Made by a program: the position numbers and the translations under genes. Below are positions 13,313 to 23,019 of a stretch of 64,000 nucleotides of DNA, piece after piece. Under the pieces are notes generated by a model. The model was not told the DNA's origin. It searched no databases and saw nothing but the letters and a program-made list of their open reading frames with translations. Positions within the stretch are counted from its first letter, which is position 1. Each line of letters opens with the position of its first letter. The DNA lies in contig JAOCPU010000038.1 in assembly GCA_035772785.1 (NCBI GenBank), forward strand, positions 1 through 64,000, in the 5' to 3' direction. The stretch comes from Phlebiopsis flavidoalba. Its lineage: Eukaryota; Basidiomycota; Agaricomycetes; Polyporales; Phanerochaetaceae.

Positions 13313-13671
13313 TGTCTTGTGTTGTTTTGGCGAGTGTCAGACTCTGATACTGCATTGCACAGAGCTATGAGCCCTTCTAAAACATGAAAGAGTTCGAATC
13401 AACAGCTTTTTCGCGCTATTTGCTGCCCAGAAGACACTGGCCTTGGTACACAGAATATCTGCCCGCCGACGACTCGGCTAGTAAGGACATGTCGGGGCTG
13501 GTAAGTGCTGCTTGGTGGCGGGCCAAGGCTGGGCCGGTAGACGGGAGCGGACCGTGGAGGACCACACATAGGCCGAGGTCACGAGGACAGTACCCCCCCG
13601 TAAAAACGTCCTGCACGAAGGTAGATGACATGCTGACCGGGGAGGAAGAAAGAGAGGCGTGAGGATAAGCA

Positions 13672-13778
13672 TGGGAAAGCGGAAGTATACAACTGAAAAA
13701 GAGCGCCCAGGAAACGGAAGTCAGGAGAAGTAGACGCTGAGCGAAGCGTCTAACGTGGGAAAGCGGAAGTATACAACT
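13672..13778. repeat. 23-bp direct repeat pair flanking a small hairpin
   Basis: An identical 23-base word starting TGGGAAAGCGGAAGTATAC occurs at 13672-13694 and 13756-13778 in the same orientation (offset 84 bp). Between the copies lies the hairpin GACGCT-GAGCGA-AGCGTC at 13733-13750. Each copy is followed within 20 bases by a GAGCGCCC word. This is a two-unit tandem duplication of about 84 bp that has partly diverged. No gene is associated. Confidence 0.8.
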
Positions 13779-14182
13779 TATTTCGCTGAGCGCCCGCCAA
13801 CTTCATTGGTTTAAAAGCAACGATCCCCAAGGGGAATCGCAACGCCGTTGGCTATTTTCAATCGACCATTTACCGGGGTTTGGTTATCTCCAAGGTCTCA
13901 TGATCCACCTTATTCTACACTGGTAGAGATATCGCTCTCTATATCTGCTCGCGGGCTTACCGCCGCTTCCCATCAAGCCTACGACTTGTCTGCGGCGGCA
14001 GTCATGCCCATTCATGCGTACTCATGCTCGAGCACTCTTGAGCAGGGCCCCGCTACTCAGAATGTTCAGATCTCACACGGCCAAGTATTCATTGATTGGA
14101 AGCCGAACCTGGCTTTTATGACGTTGTCCCAGATGGGATTATATTGGCACCAAAACCAAAATACAGGAATCATACCACAGAC

Positions 14183-15241
14183 TTAATCCGTGTTGTACGC
14201 ATTTCCCAGAGCCGTAAGCTTGACCATTGTTGTCTACGAGAATGCCCTTGACCGCCATAAAGTACGCGTAACGCTGTATCGGGGACGCAAAAGCCCATCG
14301 AGATATGGCAGCATAGTCTTCATAAAGGCCTCCTGCTGCTGTAGTGTACCTGACGCACCGAAACTATCCAAACGATCAGAGTGCGGACAGAAAGAGCAGC
14401 TCTGATGGCGTACCTCGGTCACCCACACCGGTTTCTTGTACTTGCTACCGACGCCCGATATGTACTGCTGGAAGTACGCCACGTTGGTCGCCGGAGTCGT
14501 AGATGTGGATCGCGATGCAGTCGATCGTGCACCCGCTGCACGCTGTTAGGAAGCTTGTCGAGCCACGCCTGTCCCATTGGCGCCGCGCCATTCGTGATTG
14601 CGGGTGAACACAGCTTTGCCTTGCCAGCGAAGGTGCCTGCATGTACGTTTCCAGGCTGCTGCTGCTTGCTGCGGCGTGAGATTCGCCTGTTGAGGATGCA
14701 TCCGGCTCGTTAAACCTGCAGAAACGTCACCTCAAAACCATTTTCAAGGAGAAGGAAAGCGATGGTGCATACCCTAGCAAATGTGTGGCCCCTTGTTTGA
14801 TGGCGTTTTCTGCATTTGTATGCCAAGTGGTAGGAAACCCACTCTTTAGACCCCACAGCATCGGAACATATTCAAATTTCTTGGGCAGGTTACCGGGGGT
14901 TTGAGCCCAATTGTACGCCCATGTGACCCTGAGAAATGTCAGTGGTCAATCCAGACATCATGCACATCCAAGTACTCACTTGCTGCCAAAGTTTTCTGTG
15001 TAAGACTAGGGTCATTGTAAGAGGCACCGCGTTTCGTAGTCGCCGGCAACGCTCGTGACACGCTTGTGAAGCATCTTTTTATGACTATTGCGGGCGCTGA
15101 ATGAAGAGTCAGAGCCGATGAAGTGTTTTGAGCTTTTTTGAAAGTACGCACATCAGGGCCAAGTCGTTGAAGTTTGCTAGATGCAGCAGCATGGGCGACC
15201 AAAAGAAAGAACAGAAGGGCGTAAGAATGCAGGAATCTCAT
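14183..15241 (-). CDS. GH128-type secreted glucanase, copy 2, near-complete
   Basis: The best preserved GH128 (Asl1-type) gene in the window, expected to be secreted and to act on beta-1,3-glucan of the cell wall. The ATG at 15241 opens a signal peptide with a hydrophobic LLFFLLVAHAAAS core. Exon 1 ends ...SYNDPSLTQ..LAAS at a GTGAGT donor; a 51-bp intron (14929-14979) follows. Exon 2 reads VTWAYNWAQTPGNLPKKF, PMLWGLKSGFPTTWH and QGATHLLG; intron 14716-14772. Exon 3 has GFNEPDASSTGESHA, KLCSPAITNGAAPMGQ, IDCIAIHIYDS and KKPVWVTE before a GTACGC donor. The last exon has FGASGTLQQQEAFMKTMLPY and ends ALGNAYNTD with TAA at 14183-14185. Both catalytic-acid motifs (FNEP, VTE) are present. At least four single-base frame breaks remain. 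Confidence 0.85.
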
Positions 15242-16258
15242 CGCGTAGTGGTATCGGGATTGGGTTGTTCAGAGGAATGCATGATGGCGTACCGCTCTAT
15301 AAACTAGTGTGGCTGTGAAAATGCTCCCGCTCGTAGTGAACGTATGAGCCTTTGGTTACAGTGACAGGCCAGTTTCAACTATCTCTCAGCATCAGGAGCA
15401 ACGCTCAAGTGTCCGCCATTAAGACAAAATGCTGAGGACATTTGGACTTTGCTACACGTGCTTTGAACGGAGGCCGTGCATAATTTGATCCCATCTTCGT
15501 GTCGGCGCGACTAACGTGACAGCATCAGTATAAAGCCGCCACAAGTGCCGAGTACGCGCACCACAGTAAGGTCACCTCGCCGTGCTCAGCGTTTGATCCA
15601 AGTACACGACAGTACCAGTGCAGGAAGGTGCATCAGTATCGGGGCCTGAGGTCTCGCAAGGTATTAGTAGTTCCTACAACATATTGATTAGTCGATTCGC
15701 TTCCTAGCATAGATATTAAATACAGACACTCAGGACTGAGTGTCCTTGAAACGTCCGTCAAAGGCGTGTCATTCTTGATATGATGGGCCTCGTACGCCGG
15801 TCTGACCGCAGTGGCCCACACTGGCTCGGAGTCACGGCGAGAGATATGTGGTCACTCAGTAATTCTGAGAGGCATGATGAGGTCCGTGCCAGCAAAATAT
15901 TGACATTAAGTGTATGAGATATGTGCAGAGTAGCTAGATCGACCCGTACCAAGAAATTCATTCCCACGAGCTGATCAGCCTCCCTAGTACTTAATGGCAC
16001 GAGACCTCGACGAGATACTTGATAGGGTATCGATAAACAACGTAGACCGGGGTGTAGCGCGTACTGAGAGGTCATATAATGTCATGAGCGATTTTGGACA
16101 GCGCGCACGGCAGTCCCTGCAAAAGCAGCTGAGGGATGTGAATATGAAGAGAGTCGACATTCGAAGCGCCGTGGGTGTCGTCTACCAAGCCCTGCGTGCT
16201 CCGGCGCCACGACGCCGCCGCCCTTATGTAGATTCTTTTTTTCACGATCACGAGGCTG
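15242..16258. other. Intergenic, no recognised gene
   Basis: This stretch holds the upstream region of the GH128 gene at 14.2-15.2 kb, including a weak minus-strand TATA-like TTTATAG about 55 bases above its ATG. A 91-codon plus-strand open frame (15994-16269) ends inside the flanking transposon terminus. It shows no recognisable domain and was probably cut by the insertion, if it was ever coding. Confidence 0.4.
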
Positions 16259-16267
16259 TGACGCAAT
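16259..16267. other. Left target-site duplication TGACGCAAT
   Basis: Nine bases identical to those immediately beyond the right terminus of the Mutator-like element. Confidence 0.65.
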
Positions 16268-16290
16268 GAGAGCGTCCGGGAAACGGGAAT

Positions 16291-16340
16291 TCTGTGCCTC
16301 TGTGCCTCTGTGCCTCTGTGCCGTCTGTGCCGTCTGTGCC
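16291..16340. repeat. TCTGTGCC tandem array in left terminal repeat
   Basis: Six units of TCTGTGCC or GTCTGTGCC in a row form the inner part of the left terminus of the Mutator-like element. The opposite terminus has about five units in reverse orientation. Such subterminal arrays are often transposase-binding sites (inference). Confidence 0.85.
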
Positions 16341-16557
16341 ACCTCTGGCGCTTATGCCTCCGTGACCTCATGTCACAACTTACAAGTGTCAAGCACAATC
16401 ACAAGAAGAAATGGTTTGACGCCGTAGTGTGTACTTGGCTTGTTAGATGTATGAATGGAAAAGCCGAGCTGTACATAACGCACGAATATCAACTTTGCGC
16501 GAACAAAAAAACAGAAACTTCAAGCTTCAGAACCTGACTCTGCCGCCATGGCCCATT

Positions 16558-16609
16558 GTCACACAGTGTGACGCACATTCATGTGAATTCATGTGATGCG
16601 TTGCGTCAC
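16558..16609. repeat. Small palindromes GTCACAC-A-GTGTGAC and GTGACGCA/TGCGTCAC
   Basis: A perfect 7-bp palindrome with a one-base centre (16558-16572) overlaps the left arm of an 8-bp inverted repeat GTGACGCA (16568-16575) and TGCGTCAC (16602-16609). Between the arms TTCATGTGA is repeated twice. TGACGCA also makes up most of the host duplication outside the element. Confidence 0.6.
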
Positions 16610-17324
16610 GCCTTCAGCCGATTTCTCGTGAGCACTCTGCTTGCAAGGATGGTGAATATTGACATCGCGAGCACACATGCTTGGGATGTCAACGTTCTGG
16701 GAGTTTTTGCGCATGTTCTAATGTCTTTACCCCTCGACTTCACATCATATAAGTAACAGACACGGCTGCCGTCACGACGTACTCTTACTATCACTGCTGC
16801 CCGTCATAAACCAAAACACAAGACAGCAACATTTACGGCCTCGAGCCGACTAAAGAGAACAAATCAGTGCGAACGGATGGGCCGCGTGAAGCCTACGCCC
16901 GAACACTCAATTTACATCCGACACAGTCGACTGCGAGCTAAAGACAGTACAGCCCGTGCATCGCCGAAGCCTACATATTTGAGCGAGAACCTATGCCAGC
17001 GCGAAACGGACACTTATACTCACCGTTTATCTTGCTCGATCTCTATGCGCCGCACACACACGAGACAATGCAACAGCATGGAGTACAACAATCAAGCGCA
17101 CTGCCAGTGCGACGCCACAAGGTTGAGAACCCCCCCTCGACGCCCAATGACGAGAGCCGCTAGCGAGTGATTGTGTGCAACGCCCCATCCAGTTTACTGA
17201 CAGGTTCCCGCGGTAGTCTGTGTGTCTCTTCATGCACAAGACCCACAGCCGCCTTGCGAGCCCATCGGCATAGTGAAGGACAGGGGTAAGGGTAACCCGT
17301 GGGGGTCAGGGGTAGGTGGTACCA

Positions 17325-17636
17325 GGGGGTAGGGGTAGGGGTCAGGATTCCAAAACCCTTGAAACCCTTGGGGTACCCCTGATGTAATATATAATATGTT
17401 TTTAACCGCTTATTTTGCCTATTATTCATGAATAAAACATGTATAAGTGTTGTCAACCAATAAAACTTGCATTGGGTACTCTTAAAATTGTCAGCAACAC
17501 TTGGATATATAAGCTTTAGATGGCTTACACCTCTAAACCCTCGGGTAATACCCTTACCCCTCTGTACCCTTTGAAAAACCCCTACCCTGAGCAAGGGTAG
17601 GGGTTTTCTAGGGGTAGGGGTAGGGGTCTCAGGTTC
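17325..17636 (+). repeat. G-rich direct subterminal repeats in the MITE
   Basis: GGGGTAGGGGTAGGGGT followed by CAGGATTC or CTCAGGTTC occurs near both ends on the same strand (17325-17350 and 17611-17636). These runs of four Gs spaced by TA resemble telomere-like or quadruplex-forming sequence. Being direct, they are separate from the terminal inverted repeats. Confidence 0.8.
17575..17607. repeat. Perfect 14-bp hairpin inside the MITE
   Basis: AAAACCCCTACCCT (17575-17588) pairs exactly with AGGGTAGGGGTTTT (17594-17607) around a five-base loop GAGCA. Confidence 0.85.
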
Positions 17637-18299
17637 AAGATACCCAGGGGTTTACCCCTGTCCTTCACTATTCGGCACTGGCAGCTAGCAGGTGCAATGT
17701 CAGCACGCCGCATCCGTCTCAGTATTGCCGCCCAGACGGCGTGCGAAGTAGGCATTGCTTGCTCTCAACCGAGTAATGCGGAATACCACAACCTTGGGTA
17801 GACCATCCCCGCTCGCCAGTACCAGGAGCTCGAAGACACACCGAGGAAGCCCTACGGCCCGTAGAAAAGAAACATACCAATGCACGCTGCGATCAGCACA
17901 AGATGGCCCAAACAGTCTCGCCTACACAGCGCCGACTACATGATGGGTGCTCACCTCATGCGGAATCATAACAGCTGCTCACCCAGATTGTGTTGATTGA
18001 GCAAAACAGACAGCTTCCTGCTATTGGGTACAGAGCATGCACGCTGCAGATAAAATGATATGGAATTTATTTACGGGTTAGGCTTGGTAGTGCGTATATA
18101 ATACAGGCTAATCTGACTGCTAACTATTGTTGGAAAAATTCTGATTGTTTCAGCTGTTCATTGTCAAAGTGACCGTCTATCAGACAAGTAAGCTCAAGGT
18201 TGCTGCCGCCAGAGTCGGCACTTCACCAGTCAAAGATACCGACGCAAGACCATATATGGCGAAGCGCATCAGATCGCTCATGTCATAGACGCCATTGAT

Positions 18300-18345
18300 G
18301 GCACAGACGGCACAGAGGCACAGACGGCACAGACGCCGGCACAGA
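18300..18345. repeat. GGCACAGA tandem array in right terminal repeat
   Basis: About five units of GGCACAGA or GGCACAGAC, the inverted counterpart of the array at 16291-16340 and part of the right terminus of the Mutator-like element. Confidence 0.85.
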
Positions 18346-18366
18346 ATTCCCAATTCCCGAACTTTC

Positions 18367-18375
18367 TGACGCAAT
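18367..18375. other. Right target-site duplication TGACGCAAT
   Basis: Nine bases identical to 16259-16267, directly outside the right terminus of the Mutator-like element. Confidence 0.65.
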
Positions 18376-21300
18376 CAGATCCAGCGATTGGGCGTCCGGT
18401 AGGCGGTCGGCTTCCAGCATGAATTCGCTCCACCACGTCCGAATTCAAGCCAAGATTTCAACATATCTAAGAATGCCAGGAATGTGGATCACTCGCGCGC
18501 TGTTCTCGCAGTGTCAATGTGATGCAAATCTCACGGAATATTGTAGTGTATAATCACTTGCCACTACTGAGTGTGCGGTTTTTCCCTTTTCATAAAACAT
18601 GAGACTATTCAATAGTACATTGCGACTCCAGTTCTATGTGGAAATTTGGAATAAATCATCAAGAGTCGCGGTTCAATCAATATTTGGAACGCAAATGAGC
18701 GACTCGGGGACCATTTTCAAGGATGCCCTCTTCAAATCAGACGGGTAAAATGCAATGAAGACGGGGTCTGCTGGCCGCTCGATATTCAGCTGAAATCGTT
18801 CGTCGGCTCAAGGATCGAGGCAAATGACTGGTTGCCATGATCCGTTGCCAGCTTGACGTAATTGTACCAAGTATAATTTGTTGAAATGATGTGATGTCAG
18901 CTGCCAGTCGCGTTCGCCCCCCCCCCCGCCGCCCGGAGTGTTATGAAAATCCTAGAAAGATTTTAGAAGGTCAAGGACATCCCGATAGAATCGAAACTTG
19001 ACATCATAGAACCTCCGTACGCTAGTAGCAAACTTGATGCACTATTTGCTCGAGATTGTAAGCGGCATGTCGCGCTGCGTGATTCTGGAAATTGATCGCG
19101 TTGTTATGCGTCCATATTTCGTATCCCGGCCACTGCTAGATGTTGAGTAACGTATTAAAATTCTCGGGCGGAATAAATACCAGATGCGAAGTGTAGTTCT
19201 AACTGCAACCACCAGTGTCGGGGATGGCGTGTCGGTTTTCGAGTTGAGGCAAAGGTGTACCCTTGCAACGCGTCCATCAGACGTATGCCAAATTGTCCAT
19301 CGGTTCTTCTTATGTTAATGGTTCGAAGTGGAAGTGCCGGTTGCCCCTGTGCCCTCCATACTCGTTGCGGAACGAGCACACCAGGGTGATTTTGTATATT
19401 AAGGTAAACGAACGTATGAAATTCGGGCGGCTCCTGTAGCGCAGGCATGAATCGAGTAATCTCATGTCTCAGTATATGATGTTACACTCACCATATTACT
19501 TCTAGTGTGATTAACAGGATGCTGCAAAAGGAGGTGGAGGGCCATTGGAGGGCAAGGTCCACGGGTTTAAATATTTTCTTTAGGTTCCGAACAGGGTTTC
19601 TTCATCCACAGACAGAGTGGCATCATGACAAATCACCCTGTACAGAGCAACTAACGTGTTTGGGTTTGGGATGGTGTGAGGGCCTGGACGTATATTGCGA
19701 AAGGCGTCCAGTGAATACTTTTGATGAGATGCTGCTGGGTATAAGAACAGGGTCTGGTGTAAAACTAAAATTTGACTCAGCGTGGTTATTCACTACCCAA
19801 ATATTCTAATCCAGGGGTACGCACGCAGTTGTGGCGCATCATGGTCAAGGGCCTTCCTATACGGTCCTTGTCATGTAGTCTTCTTGTGGACTGGCTCGAT
19901 TTACTTTATGACATACGGATTGAGGACCCCTCGCGTTGATATACTGGGACAACCGACTTACCTTTTGAAGATGCTTCCTAAAAGCTAGAATAAGCAGGAA
20001 GAGGTCCTGTACAGAATTATTTGACGATACATGGTGGCGAGAGAAAGTAACAAAAGCCAACAACGGAACTGGGCGGATCCAACCAGAATGATTTGACCGA
20101 TCGATCTAGACCATCGAGTTGTACGAGTAATTTCAGGTCAGTCTATGTGTAATAAGATGGCGAATAACGCTGTGCCCTCTTGCGTAAAGCAGAGAAGGGG
20201 GCAGGAGTGCGTTCTCTCAGAACACAGGCATTAGGGCGCCTCGAGGGTTAATCACGTTTTGGCTGGCTAGTTTAATAGTAGAGCTGATTCACCATCCCCC
20301 CCCCCCCCCCCCCCCCGTGAACACGGTAAGAGTAGTATTAGCTCCATAGACTTAATAGTGACTCTAGACGGGTGTCAAGTAATGCGCGGCTCTCAGCTGC
20401 CATGACCGTGCCGAGCGTGGACGCCTCGTCTGGATATCCATCCAAACCACGTTTTCAGCCCCCTTGGGCCTGGTCGGACCACTTGCCGAGTTCATTTCAG
20501 CTCTACAGACAGATGAGTCAAATTATGCTACATCAAATGAGTATCCTCATCCTATTCAGCGTGTTAGAGCAAAGTATAGATTGTTTTAAGCATATCGAGG
20601 AGGGTCAAACACGCGCACTGGCACACAACATGCGCTAGAGCTAGTACAAAGCGAAACTTATACTGGTCTCTAGATGATTCAATGCGTCAGCGCTTTTTGT
20701 CACACCACCGATGATAGCTTTTAGCCAATTAAATAGAGTCATTGAGCGGCTGTCATAATTAAATACAATCATGATTATGTGTATATACTATCTCCTGTTC
20801 AAAAAAAAAAACGCGTAATGTTTTCATTGCGCATATATTCAAGGTCTACACATCAAGGGCTTTCTGAATGGTGAATGAGCTTTGGAAAGTGATGCAGAGC
20901 TGGTGAAGCTGCAGAGTCCTTCACCGTCTTGATGTGCGGGGTTATCAGCCGCCTGAGTAAGTTATCGATGATTTTTGAAGTTGATTGAGCAACTCTTCGA
21001 GCCATCCTCCGATTCCGCCGCCAGAGCGTATCCGCGTTAAATTCCACCACATCTCCCATCCTGTGAGCAGTACCGCAAGTACGATTACTGCCATGAGGCC
21101 CAGCTGGACGCAAAGAAAACTGTGATCGATCTCGTGATCACATCACATCTGTCCCAGCCATGCATATATATACTGACCGCTGGCTGCCAGAAACGACAAC
21201 ATGCTAGACATCATTCAGGATCAGTCTACGATTTAATACAAGCTGGTAACATACCTCCATGTAAATAACGCTTCAGGCAAGCCCTGCGCAGAGTTGTCAA

Positions 21301-22510
21301 CTTCCGTATGAGATAAGTCCTAGCAGAATTAGTCACCTGTATACCAACGCTGCACCCTCGATACCGAAGAGTGATTTTCTACAGTCTTGTATAAAATCCA
21401 CCTGGGCCTGTTTAGAGAAGGAATACAAGCAATCGCAAGAGCCGTACCGCTCGTCCTGAGCCGTTGTCATGCTAATCTTACCCTATGCCTTCGGAACAGG
21501 GATCCCAGCAAATAATGTATCGCATGTCAAAGAAAGAATAGTGGAAGAATAGCACGGCAATTTGCGCGCAATGCGTGGGCGTTGCGATGGGGATGACGGG
21601 TGCCATCGTCTCCCCCCTCCGTCGATACTACCTATTAGCGAGGAGTGCGACATTAGCGGGAGAGTACATACCGTTATCTGTGTATCGGATAAATATGTCA
21701 ACCGTCGCAGGAAAACACGGAAAATATATTTTGAATGTCACTTGCTCGGTTGTTTTGGGTGTCGCTTCTAGCCAACCTTCCTATCGCATTTTGCTTGTGT
21801 CCTAAACTCATTCCAACGGGACCAATTACGTGTTCGTCAAAGACCATCTACTACAGAGACCTTCATTTGCGTCGCCTAAATTCCCTGACGCACCAAGAGC
21901 ACATCTGCACCGTTAAAGCGAACCCTATTGAATGAGATGCTCAATCAAGATGCGTATGGTGTCGATGGGTTAGTTGTTTGACTATCTGGCTCGTGCACGG
22001 ATGTCCGTCCTGCGCAATCTTGCTCCTAAACTCCCCCATGATTATAATGGAGGAACATCTCGTGCTCTCAAATTCAACATAAACGTCAGCCAAATGAGCA
22101 CACATAGCCGCATTAGGTGTGAACACTTTACTGAATGTTCCCATTGTAGCGGCTATATATACCACAGACAAGGTCAGTGCAGTGTGTCCCGCGAGGCCAT
22201 GCCAAGAATTCTTACCGATAGCCCACGTGTCTTGCCTCTACCATTCTCCCGGGCCAGCTGACGAAGTGCCGTCGGTGTCAGCGACCTTTTAGTAGATTGT
22301 CTGGGAAATTTACCTCTTATAGTCGATAAAAATTGTATTGAATCTTATCAAGCTCCGAGTTTCTCTTGAATGGTGTTACCGACGTTTGTATTAGTGGCGG
22401 TGTCTTGTCAAAATTTATATCACATCACTTTGGTTGAAGTGTCGTTCACATGTACGACTTAACCAGTGTACGCGAAAGGTGAGATAGTCCCGAAATGGGT
22501 CTTGTAGATC
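18376..22510. other. Gene-poor stretch
   Basis: No gene can be assigned. The minus-strand frame 19155-19448 contains LRTINIRRTDGQFGIRLMD followed by ALQG, which reads like a piece of a real protein, but I cannot name the family. The other frames (19507-19809, 20372-20638, 20853-21113) have no recognisable motif. An 11-base C run lies at 18917-18927 and a 21-base C run at 20296-20316. Confidence 0.4.
20296..20316. repeat. 21-base poly-C run
   Basis: Uninterrupted run of 21 cytosines, the longest of several C/G homopolymers in the window (others at 8509-8519, 18917-18927, 29695-29704 and 48109-48120). Its length is likely to be unreliable in the assembly. Confidence 0.9.
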
Positions 22511-22599
22511 TTCCTTCCTAACAGGCCCTACAGTCTGGGAAAGGTCTCGATATGTGCCCTATGTTTCTTAGCCCTGGCTCAACCCATCTACACGCGTGG

Positions 22600-23019
22600 T
22601 GAGAATTGATTGAGAGCTGCGAGATGGGTGAGACGTACCTCGTATGATTTGACACACACCAGTATTGAGCCTCCAGTTCGATCTCTGGATGCAACAATTT
22701 AGGCACGGAACCGAGAGTGTGTGTTCTCGGCCCCCCCCTGATTGACGTACGCGCAGTGCTCGTTAGACGACACAAATGTTGCGAATCTTGAAGCAGCACC
22801 TCCTGCAGACATACATTGTGTACCCAGAATATCGTTTTTACGTGTAATGCATGCAAAATAATAGCGCCATGGGTCGCCGGGATGATCAGGAGCACTGATG
22901 ACAAGCTCTGGACGTTTCGGCTGTAGGTTTCCTGGATGGGGGAGAAGCGTTTTTGAGCGCTCTCGCCATTTCCTCAATCTTTGCAGCGTTGTATCTCCGT
23001 TTTGAATGTCGTCCGTCAT
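22600..23019 (-). pseudogene. Fragment of a fungus-specific hypothetical protein
   Basis: Two minus-strand frames together give PELVISAPDHPGDPWRYYF, then KTIFWVHN, and further on LHPEIELEAQYW. The pattern of an aromatic YYF, a short H-containing link, (I/L)FWVH and later an E...YW motif resembles a large family of uncharacterised Agaricomycete proteins. The role is unknown. The pieces lie in different frames and I found neither the start nor the C-terminal region, so this looks like a remnant or a badly broken gene. The family call is from memory of the pattern and is tentative. Confidence 0.4.

Larger units (their letters stand above)
17271..17670. mobile_element. 400-bp MITE with perfect 19-bp terminal repeats
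   Basis: A miniature inverted-repeat element. TAGTGAAGGACAGGGGTAA at 17271-17289 is the exact reverse complement of 17652-17670. The flanks ATCGGCA (17264-17270) and TTCGGCA (17671-17677) look like a 7-bp target duplication with one mismatch; if one neighbouring base has changed it may have been 8 bp. The TAGTG start and 7-8 bp duplication suggest a hAT-type non-autonomous element (inference). The core is AT-rich and has no coding capacity. It lies wholly inside the larger Mutator-like element, so it inserted later. Confidence 0.85.
16268..18366. mobile_element. Mutator-like element with 9-bp target duplication
   Basis: A 2,099-bp element bounded by the identical 9-mer TGACGCAAT at 16259-16267 and 18367-18375. 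Its ends are terminal inverted repeats: left GAGAGCGTCCGGGAAACGGG, right (reverse complement) GAAAGTTCGGGAATTGGG, both running into GGGAATTCTGTGCC and then tandem TCTGTGCC units. Similarity fades after about 95 bp at a shared GGCG..TATG-like stretch. A 9-bp duplication and ends starting GAG/GAA fit the Mutator (MULE) superfamily. No transposase frame is visible inside: the longest frames are below 100 codons. It is therefore non-autonomous or internally replaced, and its interior hosts a second, smaller element. Confidence 0.65.

Noticed and set aside
17325..17636. Internal telomere or chromosome-fusion scar
   Set aside because: The G-rich words are short and lie inside an element with exact terminal repeats, so a MITE explains them better.
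16291..18345. CRISPR-like spaced repeats (TCTGTGCC units)
   Set aside because: Units are contiguous without spacers and form part of transposon termini in a eukaryote.
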